From an uncultured Bacteroidia bacterium (GTDB lineage: Bacteria; Bacteroidota; Bacteroidia; Bacteroidales; UBA932): a DNA stretch of 64,000 nt. Positions within the stretch are counted from its first letter, which is position 1. The number at the start of each line of letters is the position of its first letter. The translations under genes were made by a program, and so were the position numbers. A model generated the notes under the pieces. That model was not told the DNA's origin. It saw nothing but the letters and a program-made list of their open reading frames with translations, and did not search any database. The stretch spans positions 1 through 64,000 of the forward strand of contig CADAJF010000009.1 in assembly GCA_902788175.1 (NCBI GenBank). The letters run 5' to 3'. Shown here piece after piece: positions 41,236 through 49,318 of this stretch.

Positions 41236-42222
41236 GTCTGTCGCCTGACGGAACAGTTCGTCAATCATTCCTTCGTCCACGGTTTCTTCTATTACAGGCT
41301 TAATGGCTTTGGGTGTAACTGGAGGACGTGTCACATTTTCTTTTTCAGGAGCCTTCGCCGTGTCGGCTGGCTGAGTTAGGGAAGTGTCGACTGGGATTGC
41401 TGGGGTTTCCTTCAGGGAGAATTGTTTCCCCACATAAGGGGCCAAAGCAATAATGGTGATGAAGGCCATGAGCAGAAGGCTGGATAACAGTGGCCAGCGG
41501 CTGTGTAAAGCTTGTTTTACCTCTGAAATAGATTGGTAGCGGCGCCAAGGTTGAGTCTTGCAGCATTTGCTGGCTATCCTTCGATAGCGGCGTGAAAGCT
41601 GGGACAGAATCAGCCCCAGGGAATAGATGTCGCTCCGCACATCGGCCGGGGCTCCTTTCAGCACTTCCGGCGCACTGTAGGAGGCCGTTCCGGCCGATAC
41701 TTTCAGAATGGAATGGCTGTCGGAGTCTGAGAAGCCGAAGTCGATGAGTTTAACCGTATTCCCCTTGTGCGTAATCAGTATATTGGATGGCTTCAAATCC
41801 CTGTGAATGACTTGTTTGGAATGAAGGTATACAAGGGCGTCGCAAAGTTCATCCACCATTTTGTCCCGTTCCTTGCTCTCAGGCTTCTCTTTAGAAAGAG
41901 CGGTCTCCAGGGTGCGTCCGTCTATCCACTCCATCTCGATGCAATTGCCAAATGCTTCCATATTCTGAAAGGAGTAGTACTGGCAAATATTTGGATGGTC
42001 CAGCGAATAACCAATCTCGAATTCTTTTTTCAGAAGATCCTCGTACAGCCGATTGCCCCGACAGCTGGGTTTCAGGCATTTGAGAACCCGAAAACGGCCC
42101 TGCCGGTTGATCCGGTACAGCTCGGACAATCCCGTCTCTGAGCTGTGAATCAGCTGTGCGTGCAGGACCTCGCCCGGCAATGGGTGTTCAGGCGTAATCA
42201 GGAATGAGGAAGTATCGTCCAT
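41224..42222 (-). CDS. Transmembrane Hanks-type Ser/Thr protein kinase
   Basis: A 332-residue kinase. The ATP-lysine is in RVLKCLKP (K48), the catalytic loop [11 protein letters not shown] (D142), the metal-binding LIDFGFSD (D161) and the activation-segment end [12 protein letters not shown]. The glycine loop is poorly conserved ([10 protein letters not shown]). After the kinase domain (about 1-225) come one transmembrane helix ([18 protein letters not shown]) and a Thr/Pro/Glu-rich tail of about 80 residues outside the membrane. ATG 42222 is preferred over 42243 because the latter lies inside the -7 promoter box. It diverges from an outer-membrane-like protein gene, so it may phosphorylate cytosolic partners in response to an envelope signal. 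Confidence 0.88.
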   Translation of the reverse strand: MDDTSSFLITPEHPLPGEVLHAQLIHSSETGLSELYRINRQGRFRVLKCLKPSCRGNRLYEDLLKKEFEIGYSLDHPNICQYYSFQNMEAFGNCIEMEWIDGRTLETALSKEKPESKERDKMVDELCDALVYLHSKQVIHRDLKPSNILITHKGNTVKLIDFGFSDSDSHSILKVSAGTASYSAPEVLKGAPADVRSDIYSLGLILSQLSRRYRRIASKCCKTQPWRRYQSISEVKQALHSRWPLLSSLLLMAFITIIALAPYVGKQFSLKETPAIPVDTSLTQPADTAKAPEKENVTRPPVTPKAIKPVIEETVDEGMIDELFRQATDLFD

Positions 42223-42231
42223 TTTCACTTT

Positions 42232-42259
42232 CAAAGATAGCATTTTTTGCGTAAATTTG
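42232..42259. promoter_or_regulatory. Divergent promoter pair for the kinase and outer-membrane protein genes
   Basis: TATCTTTG on the minus strand (42232-42239) and TAAATTTG on the plus strand (42252-42259) are only 12 bases apart and point in opposite directions. Each overlaps the upstream region of the other, so polymerases would compete. Each box is 9 and 6 bases from its start codon. Confidence 0.55.
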
Positions 42260-42265
42260 TTGCCT

Positions 42266-43141
42266 GTGAAGCGGCTAATTGCATATTTATCGGCTTTTTT
42301 TTTGTGTGTAAATCTTTATGCGCAAAGTTGGGACACTGCCCTGGACCTGTATGAGCAAATCTGCCATGAATGTATAGAACTCCGTACCCGTGCCGCCTCA
42401 GGAGAGAAGGTCTCATCATCGGCTATCACAAATCTTCTGGAGCAGTTGTCTTCCCTACGAAAAACCTTGGGTGAAGCGCAAGGAAGGATGAATGCAGCTC
42501 AAGTCGCCCGTTACAACCGAATCAAGAGTCGATACGAAGAAGCATTCGAAAGTCCCAGAAAGGCATTGGCGGCGGTTTTTTCCGACAGGCCATCTTTTCC
42601 CGTTTTTTTGTCACCGGTGCCTGAAACTGGACGTCCTTCCCCGGCTCCGCCCCGTCGCTCAATGAGTGAGATATCTTCAGGCCTACGATATGGATTACTG
42701 CTTTATATGAACTTCCCAGTCTTTCAACCGGGAGTCATGGGAACCTTTTCTGCTGGCCGTTGGGGCGGTTTTTTGAAAGGTGGTTATAGCCTGGGAGCAC
42801 CCGTTGCCGATTATACTTGTTTCTCTGATGGCACAACGCCAACAGGCTATATCTGGACCAGTGGGAAAGAGCGGGCAAAACGCTATTCCATTACAACGGG
42901 AGCAAGCTATGCTGCCACGCCCTTTCTTTCCGTCTATGCTGGTATTGGATATGGCTTAAGATCGCTTTTTTGGGAGGACAGTTCAGGGAAATGGGCTATG
43001 GTTGTAGACCAATCGGCAAAAGGACTGGCTTTAGATGCGGGGATTGTGCTAACTAACAGACAATTATCTTTCATGACCGGAATATCCGCAATAAGTTTTA
43101 AAACCCTTTCCGCCGAAGTTGGAATAGGCTTCTCTTTTTGA
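42266..43141 (+). CDS. Putative outer-membrane protein divergent from the kinase gene
   Basis: A 291-residue exported protein with a signal peptide ([19 protein letters not shown]), a helical segment (about 20-95; [18 protein letters not shown]) and a C-terminal beta-rich domain (about 130-291) ending VGIGFSF, with alternating Gly/aromatic strands typical of small barrels. The helical part may sit in the periplasm and the barrel in the outer membrane. GTG 42266 is chosen; a TTG at 42257 is also possible. Not assigned to a family. Position opposite a transmembrane kinase gene suggests the pair is one signalling unit. Confidence 0.7.
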   Translation: MKRLIAYLSAFFLCVNLYAQSWDTALDLYEQICHECIELRTRAASGEKVSSSAITNLLEQLSSLRKTLGEAQGRMNAAQVARYNRIKSRYEEAFESPRKALAAVFSDRPSFPVFLSPVPETGRPSPAPPRRSMSEISSGLRYGLLLYMNFPVFQPGVMGTFSAGRWGGFLKGGYSLGAPVADYTCFSDGTTPTGYIWTSGKERAKRYSITTGASYAATPFLSVYAGIGYGLRSLFWEDSSGKWAMVVDQSAKGLALDAGIVLTNRQLSFMTGISAISFKTLSAEVGIGFSF

Positions 43142-43204
43142 AGGGCCCCTACACTACCCGAACGCCGTAGTCTTCCACGCTGTGGGGGATTTGAGGTTAT
43201 TATT

Positions 43205-43232
43205 CTCATACGAACATAGGGAATAAAGCCGA
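43205..43232 (+). repeat. Right 28-bp direct repeat of the accessory block
   Basis: Copy of the repeat at 36392-36419 with three transitions, starting CTCATACGAACATAGGGAAT and ending AGCCGA. It lies 63 bases after the outer-membrane protein gene and 40 bases before the promoter box of the core oxidoreductase gene. Confidence 0.75.
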
Positions 43233-43271
43233 ATTTTTAGTGGGTGTTGTTAGAATTATCAGAAGTAAATG

Positions 43272-43279
43272 TAAATTTG
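43272..43279 (+). promoter_or_regulatory. Promoter -7 box of the Gfo/Idh oxidoreductase gene
   Basis: TAAATTTG fits TAnnTTTG and gives a leader of roughly 50 bases before ATG 43334. No strong -33 box is seen. Confidence 0.5.
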
Positions 43280-43333
43280 TGGAGACCGGACTATAATCGG
43301 CTTTTAACTTTTTTCTAATCAAAGATTATCATT

Positions 43334-44653
43334 ATGGCTCATTCGAGAAGAAGTTTTATCAAGAAAGCGGCTGCCGGAATTGGCCTTTTCACCATCCTTC
43401 CCCGCGAGGTGCTGGGAAAGATGGGTGGAGACAACCATTTCGTGGCGCCCAGTGACCAGCTCACGCGGGGCATTATCGGCACCGGTGGCATCGGTATGAG
43501 CGGCTTGCACTTCGCCTCTGACCAGCGCTGCCGCCTGGTAGCCGTCTGCGACGTGGACAAGTATCACCTGCGCAAAGCCCTGGATGCCGGCGTTGAGAAG
43601 TTTGACACCCGCCTGCAGCCCTATTCCGACTGGAGGGACCTTGTGCACGACGCCAATGTGGACATCGTGCACATTGCCACGCCTTCCCACTGGCACGGCA
43701 TCATGGCTGTCGAGGCCGCCAAGGCCGGCAAGGACATCTTCTGTGAAAAGCCCATGACCCGTACCATCGGGGAAGGGGAGAAGGTGGTAAAAGCCGTGCA
43801 CGACTATGGCCGAATCTTCCGCCTGGACACCTGGTTCCGCTTTACGGATACCTTCTACGGCCTGGGCACCACCGTGGAGCCGCTGAAGAAGCTGGTGGAA
43901 AGCGGCGTGCTGGGCTGGCCCCTCAAGGTGAGGATTTCCGGTGCCACCGGCTTTGCCTGGAAGTTCTACTGGACGGGCAAGACCGGCCTCACGCAGGAAC
44001 CTGTTCCGGAGGAGCTGGACTACGATATGTGGCTGGGTCCCGCCCCCTACAAACCGTACCATCCCCATCGTGTACACCAGACCTTCCGCGGCTACTGGGA
44101 TTACGAGAGCGGTGGCCTCGGAGACATGGGCCAGCACTATATCGACCCTGTGCAGTATATCCTGGGCAAGGATGACACTTATCCCGTGAAGGTAGAGGTG
44201 GACGCCCCCGTGCAGGATGCCGATGCCGTGGGTATCTGGAAAAAGATTACCTACACCTATGAGGATGGCTGCCAGATTATCCTGGAAGGGGAGGGCTTCG
44301 AGTCCAAGGGAAAGGTGCCCTATCTGGAAGGCCCTAACGGAAAGGTGTACAAAGGCTTCGAATGTGACATCCCGGGCGTGCAGAACGTGGCGGAATTCCT
44401 GAACGATCTGCCCGCTCCGGCCCCCCGCCATACGGATTTTCTGGACTGCGTGCGCACCAGGCAGCACTTTGCGCTGGACGAGATTATCGGCCACCACAGC
44501 TGCACCATCGTGAATATCGGCTCCGCTGCGCTGCGTCTGAACCGCACCCTCCACTTTGATCCCAAGACCTGCCGTTTCATAGGAGACGACCAGGCCAACG
44601 CCCTTATTAACCAGCCCATGCGCGCTCCCTGGGCACAATACATGAGCCTATGA
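43334..44653 (+). CDS. Tat-exported Gfo/Idh/MocA-family oxidoreductase
   Basis: A 439-residue protein with a twin-arginine signal (SRRSFIKKAAAGIGLFTILP), so it should be folded with its NAD(P) cofactor before export. The Rossmann part shows RGIIGTGGIGMSGLHF (about 48-63) and the catalytic EKP motif (CEKPMTRTIGEGE) with downstream His residues. The C-terminal half is the usual substrate-binding sheet with YESGGLGDMGQHYIDP. Bacteroidota encode many such exported enzymes, some acting on sugars or glycosides. Its stop overlaps the next gene by 4 bases. Substrate unknown. Confidence 0.9.
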   Translation: MAHSRRSFIKKAAAGIGLFTILPREVLGKMGGDNHFVAPSDQLTRGIIGTGGIGMSGLHFASDQRCRLVAVCDVDKYHLRKALDAGVEKFDTRLQPYSDWRDLVHDANVDIVHIATPSHWHGIMAVEAAKAGKDIFCEKPMTRTIGEGEKVVKAVHDYGRIFRLDTWFRFTDTFYGLGTTVEPLKKLVESGVLGWPLKVRISGATGFAWKFYWTGKTGLTQEPVPEELDYDMWLGPAPYKPYHPHRVHQTFRGYWDYESGGLGDMGQHYIDPVQYILGKDDTYPVKVEVDAPVQDADAVGIWKKITYTYEDGCQIILEGEGFESKGKVPYLEGPNGKVYKGFECDIPGVQNVAEFLNDLPAPAPRHTDFLDCVRTRQHFALDEIIGHHSCTIVNIGSAALRLNRTLHFDPKTCRFIGDDQANALINQPMRAPWAQYMSL

Positions 44654-45222
44654 AAAAGATAGTTACCTCTCTTGTAGCGCTGTCCCTGGCTTTGGTGGCC
44701 TGGGGACAGAATCCCATGGACAGGCCCATGGAAACCTTCCCTACTGAAGCGGAAACGCACCTGATGTGCCAGGCCGCCTGGAACCGTTTGCAGGGCAATC
44801 CCGCCTGTGCACCGGAACTGGCCACTGCGGCTCTTCAGAGCGGCAACCGCCAGTATTCCAACGCCGTGCTGGGTTATGTGGATGAGACCGCCGGCCCCAA
44901 AGCCATTGTGAAGGCCGTGCAGAAGGTATATCCTTCCCTTCCGGACGCTGCCAAGGCCGATGTCCTCTACTGGATTGGCCGCAATAAACTCGCTGTACTG
45001 CAGAAGTTTGTGGATGAGGGTGTGAGAGCGGCCCAGGTGAGCGAGGCCTCCATGGCCGCTGCGTTTGCCGCCGTTCAGATGGGCGGGAAGCACAACCAGG
45101 AACTGCTGGATAAGAGCGTAAAGTCCGGCAGCCCGCTGGCTCCGGAAATCCGGCGTCTGCGTGGCCTGGCAAGCGGAGACGACGATGACTCTACCCGCAA
45201 CGCCTTGCGTGATCAGAAGTAA
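44650..45222 (+). CDS. Secreted helical (HEAT-like) protein coupled to the oxidoreductase
   Basis: A 190-residue protein with a signal peptide (MKKIVTSLVALSLALVAWGQ) and about six amphipathic helix pairs that look like a short HEAT-type repeat array (PSLPDAAKADVLYWIGR, ASMAAAFAAVQMGG). ATG 44650 overlaps the oxidoreductase stop by 4 bases, so the two proteins are probably made together and may form a periplasmic complex. No enzymatic motif. Function unknown. Confidence 0.72.
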   Translation: MKKIVTSLVALSLALVAWGQNPMDRPMETFPTEAETHLMCQAAWNRLQGNPACAPELATAALQSGNRQYSNAVLGYVDETAGPKAIVKAVQKVYPSLPDAAKADVLYWIGRNKLAVLQKFVDEGVRAAQVSEASMAAAFAAVQMGGKHNQELLDKSVKSGSPLAPEIRRLRGLASGDDDDSTRNALRDQK

Positions 45223-45245
45223 TTTTTGCTGGGGCTAAGGAAGCC

Positions 45246-45800
45246 TTACACCACCCGGATGCCCTGGGCTTTCATGGCCTTCAGGGCATCTTTGTGCCCC
45301 TGGGGGTCTACGTAGGCAAGGCAGTCTTTTAGGACGGTTACTTTGAAACCGGCGCCGGCAAGGTCCTGGGCTGTGTTGCGCACGCAGTATTCCGTGGCAA
45401 TGCCGCAGACGAGCATCTTGTCTTTTTCCAGCAGGCGGAGCACTTCCTCCAGGCTTTGACCGGCCCGGTTGAGCCCTTCGAAACCGCTGTACTGCTCTGT
45501 GGCCGGGTCTTCCCCCTTGAAAAAGCACAGGTCTTCCTCTACGTAGGGGAGGAGCGACTCATGGATATCGGCCCCGTGGGTGCCCTGGACGCAATGCGGC
45601 GGCCAGGGACCGCCCTGCTCTGCGAAGGAACTGTGGTTCGCCGGATGATGGTCCCGGATAAAGAGGATGGGGTAGGGATGTTTTTGCTCAATGAAGGCAA
45701 GGGTGGCCGATACGGTTTTTTCTGCCTCCTGGCAGGCCAGGGAGCCGTCTATAAAGTCATAGAGCATATCTACGACAATGAGCGCGCGATTTTCTTTCAT
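45246..45800 (-). CDS. pncA: Nicotinamidase
   Basis: A 184-residue isochorismatase-fold hydrolase that converts nicotinamide to nicotinate. The catalytic triad is visible: Asp in IVVDMLYDF, Lys in FFKGEDPATEQYSGFEG, and Cys in VCGIATEYCVRNTAQD. The metal-site Asp-His (RDHHPANHSSF) is also present. Length is slightly short of E. coli PncA but complete. It diverges from pncB, so both steps from nicotinamide to nicotinate mononucleotide are side by side. Its -7 box lies 5 bases from the start codon. Confidence 0.93.
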   Translation of the reverse strand: MKENRALIVVDMLYDFIDGSLACQEAEKTVSATLAFIEQKHPYPILFIRDHHPANHSSFAEQGGPWPPHCVQGTHGADIHESLLPYVEEDLCFFKGEDPATEQYSGFEGLNRAGQSLEEVLRLLEKDKMLVCGIATEYCVRNTAQDLAGAGFKVTVLKDCLAYVDPQGHKDALKAMKAQGIRVV

Positions 45801-45805
45801 ACCAG

Positions 45806-45832
45806 CAAATATAACAAAAATCGCTATATTTG
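45806..45832. promoter_or_regulatory. Divergent pncA/pncB promoters
   Basis: CAAATATA (45806-45813, minus-strand TATATTTG) and TATATTTG (45825-45832, plus) are 11 bases apart. They face pncA (5 bases to start) and pncB (21 bases to start) respectively. A single regulator could control both salvage genes from here. Confidence 0.55.
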
Positions 45833-45853
45833 TAAGGATATACCTGAGCCATC

Positions 45854-47353
45854 ATGAAGCAAATCAACACCGCCTATGTTTCGGACAAGTACCAGTACAC
45901 CATGGGAAAGTCTTACCTGGACTGCGGGAAGCAGGAGCAGATAGCCGTCTTCAACCTTTTTTACCGCAAGGCGCCGGAGAATAACAACTGGGCCGTGGTA
46001 AGCGGCACGGAAGAAGTGCTGGAAATGATAGCGGCGCTGGGCACGGAACAGGAGGACTTCTATGCCAAGTTCCTTCCGGGAGAAGAGTACCAGGAGTTCC
46101 GTAAGTATCTTACCACCATGCGATTCACGGGCGATGTCTATGCCATGCGGGAAGGGGAGATTGTCTTCCCCAACCAGCCCATCATCACCGTGGTGGCACC
46201 GCTGGTGCAGGCCCAGGTGCTGGAAACGCCCATGCTGTGCATCATGAACCACCAGATGGCAGTAGCCACCAAGGCCTCGCGCGTGTGCCGCTCAACGGAC
46301 AAACCCGTCTCGGAGTTCGGCTCCCGCCGCGCCCATGGCCCCTGGGCCGCCGTGTATGGCGGAAAAGCCGCACAGATTGCCGGCTGCGCCAGCTCTTCCA
46401 ACATCCTTACCGGCGCTTTCAACGCCGTTCCCTCCACGGGTACCATGGCGCACAGCTACATCACCTCTTATGGGAGTACGGTAGAAGGTGAGCACAAGGC
46501 GTTTACGGACTATATCAACTCCCACCGCGGAGAGAATATCATCCTTCTGATTGACACCTACGACACCCTCAAGTGCGGTATCAAGAATGCCATCCGCTCG
46601 TTCAAGGAAACCGGCATCGACGACCATTACGCCCCCGGTTACGGCGTGCGCCTGGACAGCGGTGACCTGGCCTACCTTTCCCAGGAGGCCCGCCGCATCC
46701 TGGACCAGCATGGTCTCACGCGCTGCAAGATATTCGCCACCAACGGCCTGGACGAGTACCTCATTACGGACCTGGAGCGCCAGGGCGCGCGCATAGACAG
46801 CTATGGCGTGGGAGACGCCATAGCCACCTCCAAGGCCGCGCCGTGCTTTGGCAATGTGTACAAACTGGTCCAGATAGACTCGGAGCCCGTCCTCAAGCGC
46901 TCGGAAGACAAGATCAAGCTCATCAATCCCGGTTTCCAGATTACCTGGCGTATATCGGCCCAGGACAGCGTGAAGGGAGATGCGCTGGACGGTTATGCCT
47001 ACAAAGCGGACGTAACCTGCCTTCGCGGGGACGCCCTGGACCTGGCCATCCAGCACGGAAAAACCATCACCTTAAGGGACGAGTACGACTCCTACAAGAA
47101 CAAGACCTTCGAGGAAGGCTCCTATGAGGCCCGTCCCCTGCAGCACCAGGTAATCGCCGCCGGCAAGCGGGTGGTCCCGCAGCATACGCTCCAGCAGAAG
47201 AAAGCCTTCTACAAGGACAACCTGCTGCATTTCTCCCCGGCCGAGCGCCGCCTCATCAACCCCCACTATTACAAAGTGGACATCTCCGATGCCCTTTACG
47301 ACATGAAGATGTCCATCATTGAAAAACTGGTGAAGGAAATAGAGGGGTTCTAA
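45854..47353 (+). CDS. pncB: Nicotinate phosphoribosyltransferase
   Basis: A 499-residue cytosolic enzyme that joins nicotinate and PRPP to give nicotinate mononucleotide for NAD synthesis. It begins NTAYVSDKYQYTMGKSYLD, with the family DxYxxTM motif, and contains EFGSRRAHG, GTMAHSYITSYG, LLIDTYDTLKCGIKNA and GVRLDSGDLAYLS, the PRPP and base-binding segments. Length is normal for the longer family branch. Divergent from pncA; its stop overlaps the convergent S46 peptidase stop by 4 bases. Confidence 0.95.
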   Translation: MKQINTAYVSDKYQYTMGKSYLDCGKQEQIAVFNLFYRKAPENNNWAVVSGTEEVLEMIAALGTEQEDFYAKFLPGEEYQEFRKYLTTMRFTGDVYAMREGEIVFPNQPIITVVAPLVQAQVLETPMLCIMNHQMAVATKASRVCRSTDKPVSEFGSRRAHGPWAAVYGGKAAQIAGCASSSNILTGAFNAVPSTGTMAHSYITSYGSTVEGEHKAFTDYINSHRGENIILLIDTYDTLKCGIKNAIRSFKETGIDDHYAPGYGVRLDSGDLAYLSQEARRILDQHGLTRCKIFATNGLDEYLITDLERQGARIDSYGVGDAIATSKAAPCFGNVYKLVQIDSEPVLKRSEDKIKLINPGFQITWRISAQDSVKGDALDGYAYKADVTCLRGDALDLAIQHGKTITLRDEYDSYKNKTFEEGSYEARPLQHQVIAAGKRVVPQHTLQQKKAFYKDNLLHFSPAERRLINPHYYKVDISDALYDMKMSIIEKLVKEIEGF

Positions 47354-49314
47354 TCCACAAACTCCATTTCATTCAGGAGATAGTCCGCGTGGCCTATCTC
47401 TTTTATTATGAAGAGGATATACCGCACGTCCAGGGAGACGTTGCGGCAAATTTCCGGGTCATAGATGAGGTCGCTCATGGTGCCTTCCCATACGCGGTCG
47501 AAGTTGATGCCGATAAGGTTCCCCTCTGCGTTGAGGACGGGGCTTCCTGAGTTGCCGCCGGTGGTATGGTTGGTGGCCAGGAAGCAGACGGGCTGCTCCT
47601 CATAGCCTCCCCGGGCATAGATGTCGCGGAGCGCCTGGGGAATGTTGTAGTCAAAGATCTCCGGATTGTCCTTTTCGATGATGCCGCGCAGGGTGGAGAC
47701 CGGGGTGTACCAGATGGCGTCTGTGGGGCGGTAACCGGCCACTTTTCCGTAGGCTACGCGAAGGGTGAGGTTGGCGTCCGGGTAGAAGCTTTTACCGGGC
47801 TCAAACTCCATCTGGCCCTGCATGTAGTCCCGGTAGCAGAGGTTGATGGCCTGTCCCAGTTCCCGCACCTGCGGCGCCAGGTTCTGGTTGTAGAACTTGT
47901 CCAGGGAAACAGCCAGCTCTTTGGCCAGCTCTTCATCGGCGAAAATGGCGTCCTTCCACTCCCCGATGCTGCCGAAACGTTCCCTTTGCCGGATGAATTC
48001 CTCCGGTTTGTAGCTGTCTTCCAGGGCTTTGTCGAAGGCCGACACCATGGCTACGAAGATTTCCTCGTCGATGGGCTGGTAGTAGTCCTTGGGATCTACG
48101 CGGCGGCCGGAGGCCATCTGGAGCTTCTCTACGCTGCGAACCGTCTCATTGTAATACTCATAGGCGCGGTAAAGGGGATTGCGGGCGGCGTAAAGCTGGG
48201 CAAGACGCTCTGTAAGGCCCTCATAGCGGGTTCCCTGTGCCCAGTCGGCGAAGCGCTCTTCGTAGGCCTGCTTGACGGGAACTATGCGGTTTTTGCGCAG
48301 CCCCTTTTCCTCTCCCTGCCACTTTTTCCAGGCATTGGCTACGGAAGCAAACTTGGAAGAGTACTGGATGCGGACGGCCTGGCTCTGGTCCATGTACTTT
48401 TTCATGAGGCCCAGCCGGGTGGTGCGAAGGGCAATCTTTTCAGGGTCCGACACGTCCTGGATGTACTTCACCAGCTCCGAGTGCACGTATTCCTGGGTGC
48501 TTCCGGGGCAGCCATAGACAAAGGTGAAGTCTCCTTCCTTAACGCCAGCGCGGGAAATCTTGAGGGACTTTTTGGGCTGATAAGGCACATTGGAGGCGCT
48601 GTAGTCTGCCGGGAGATTGTCTTCCCCGGCATAGATGCGGAAGATGGAGAAGTCTCCGGTGTGGCGGGGCCACATCCAGTTGTCCGTTTCTCCGCCAAAC
48701 TTGCCGATGGAAGAGGGCGGTGCGCCCACCAGGCGGATGTCCCTGTACTCGCGGAACACAAAGAGGAAGTACTGGTTGCCGTAGTAGAGGGCTTCTACGC
48801 TGGCCTTGAGGCCGTTGCCTTCTTTGGTGGCCTGCTCCTTGAGTTTGTCCGCGTTCTTTTTCACCAGGGCCAGGCGCTGCTCTTCGGTCATCTTGGCCTT
48901 ATAGCCCTTTAGCACGGCATCGGTCACGTCTTCCATCCTTTCCAGGAAGCGGACGGTGAGGCCGGGGTTGGGGAGTTCCTGGGAGCGGTTCATGGCCCAG
49001 AAGCCGTCTTTTAAGTAGTCGTGTTCTACGGAGGAGTGTTTCTGGATATAGCTGTAGCCGCAGTGGTGGTTGGTGAGCAGGAGCCCCTCCCCGCTGATAA
49101 GTTCTCCGGTGCAGCCGCTTCCGAAAAGGACCACGGCGTCCTTGAGGCTGGCCTGGTTCACGCTGTAAATGTCTTCTGCACTAAGGCGCAAGCCCTTGGC
49201 CTGCATGTCGCCTATACGCTCTGAGATGAGGGCCGGCAGCCACATGCCTTCGTCGGCCTTCAGGGGATGGAGGGCGGCCAGGATAAGGGCCGCGGAAAGG
49301 AAAGTTTTTTTCAT
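47350..49314 (-). CDS. S46 dipeptidyl peptidase, DPP11-type (Asp/Glu-specific)
   Basis: A 654-residue secreted serine peptidase (signal MKKTFLSAALILAALHPLKA) that removes dipeptides from oligopeptide N-termini in the periplasm. The chymotrypsin-like His is in LLTNHHCGYSYI and the Ser in GGNSGSPVLN. Shortly after, the residue that separates DPP7 (Gly, hydrophobic P1) from DPP11 (Arg, acidic P1) lies in GINFDRVWEG and is Arg, so acidic specificity is predicted. Length is slightly shorter than P. gingivalis enzymes (about 720) but the core is complete. It follows the C69 dipeptidase gene by 4 bases in one operon, giving a two-step peptide breakdown route. Confidence 0.9.
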   Translation of the reverse strand: MKKTFLSAALILAALHPLKADEGMWLPALISERIGDMQAKGLRLSAEDIYSVNQASLKDAVVLFGSGCTGELISGEGLLLTNHHCGYSYIQKHSSVEHDYLKDGFWAMNRSQELPNPGLTVRFLERMEDVTDAVLKGYKAKMTEEQRLALVKKNADKLKEQATKEGNGLKASVEALYYGNQYFLFVFREYRDIRLVGAPPSSIGKFGGETDNWMWPRHTGDFSIFRIYAGEDNLPADYSASNVPYQPKKSLKISRAGVKEGDFTFVYGCPGSTQEYVHSELVKYIQDVSDPEKIALRTTRLGLMKKYMDQSQAVRIQYSSKFASVANAWKKWQGEEKGLRKNRIVPVKQAYEERFADWAQGTRYEGLTERLAQLYAARNPLYRAYEYYNETVRSVEKLQMASGRRVDPKDYYQPIDEEIFVAMVSAFDKALEDSYKPEEFIRQRERFGSIGEWKDAIFADEELAKELAVSLDKFYNQNLAPQVRELGQAINLCYRDYMQGQMEFEPGKSFYPDANLTLRVAYGKVAGYRPTDAIWYTPVSTLRGIIEKDNPEIFDYNIPQALRDIYARGGYEEQPVCFLATNHTTGGNSGSPVLNAEGNLIGINFDRVWEGTMSDLIYDPEICRNVSLDVRYILFIIKEIGHADYLLNEMEFVD

Positions 49315-49318
49315 GGTT

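Noticed and set aside
43146-43190. Minus-strand tail reading HSVEDYGVRVV before a stop, next to the right direct repeat
   Set aside because: Only about 15 codons between stops; it could be the end of a lost gene but cannot be supported.
47350-49314. DPP7 assignment for the S46 peptidase
   Set aside because: The specificity residue in GINFDRVWEG is Arg, which points to DPP11 and not DPP7 (Gly).
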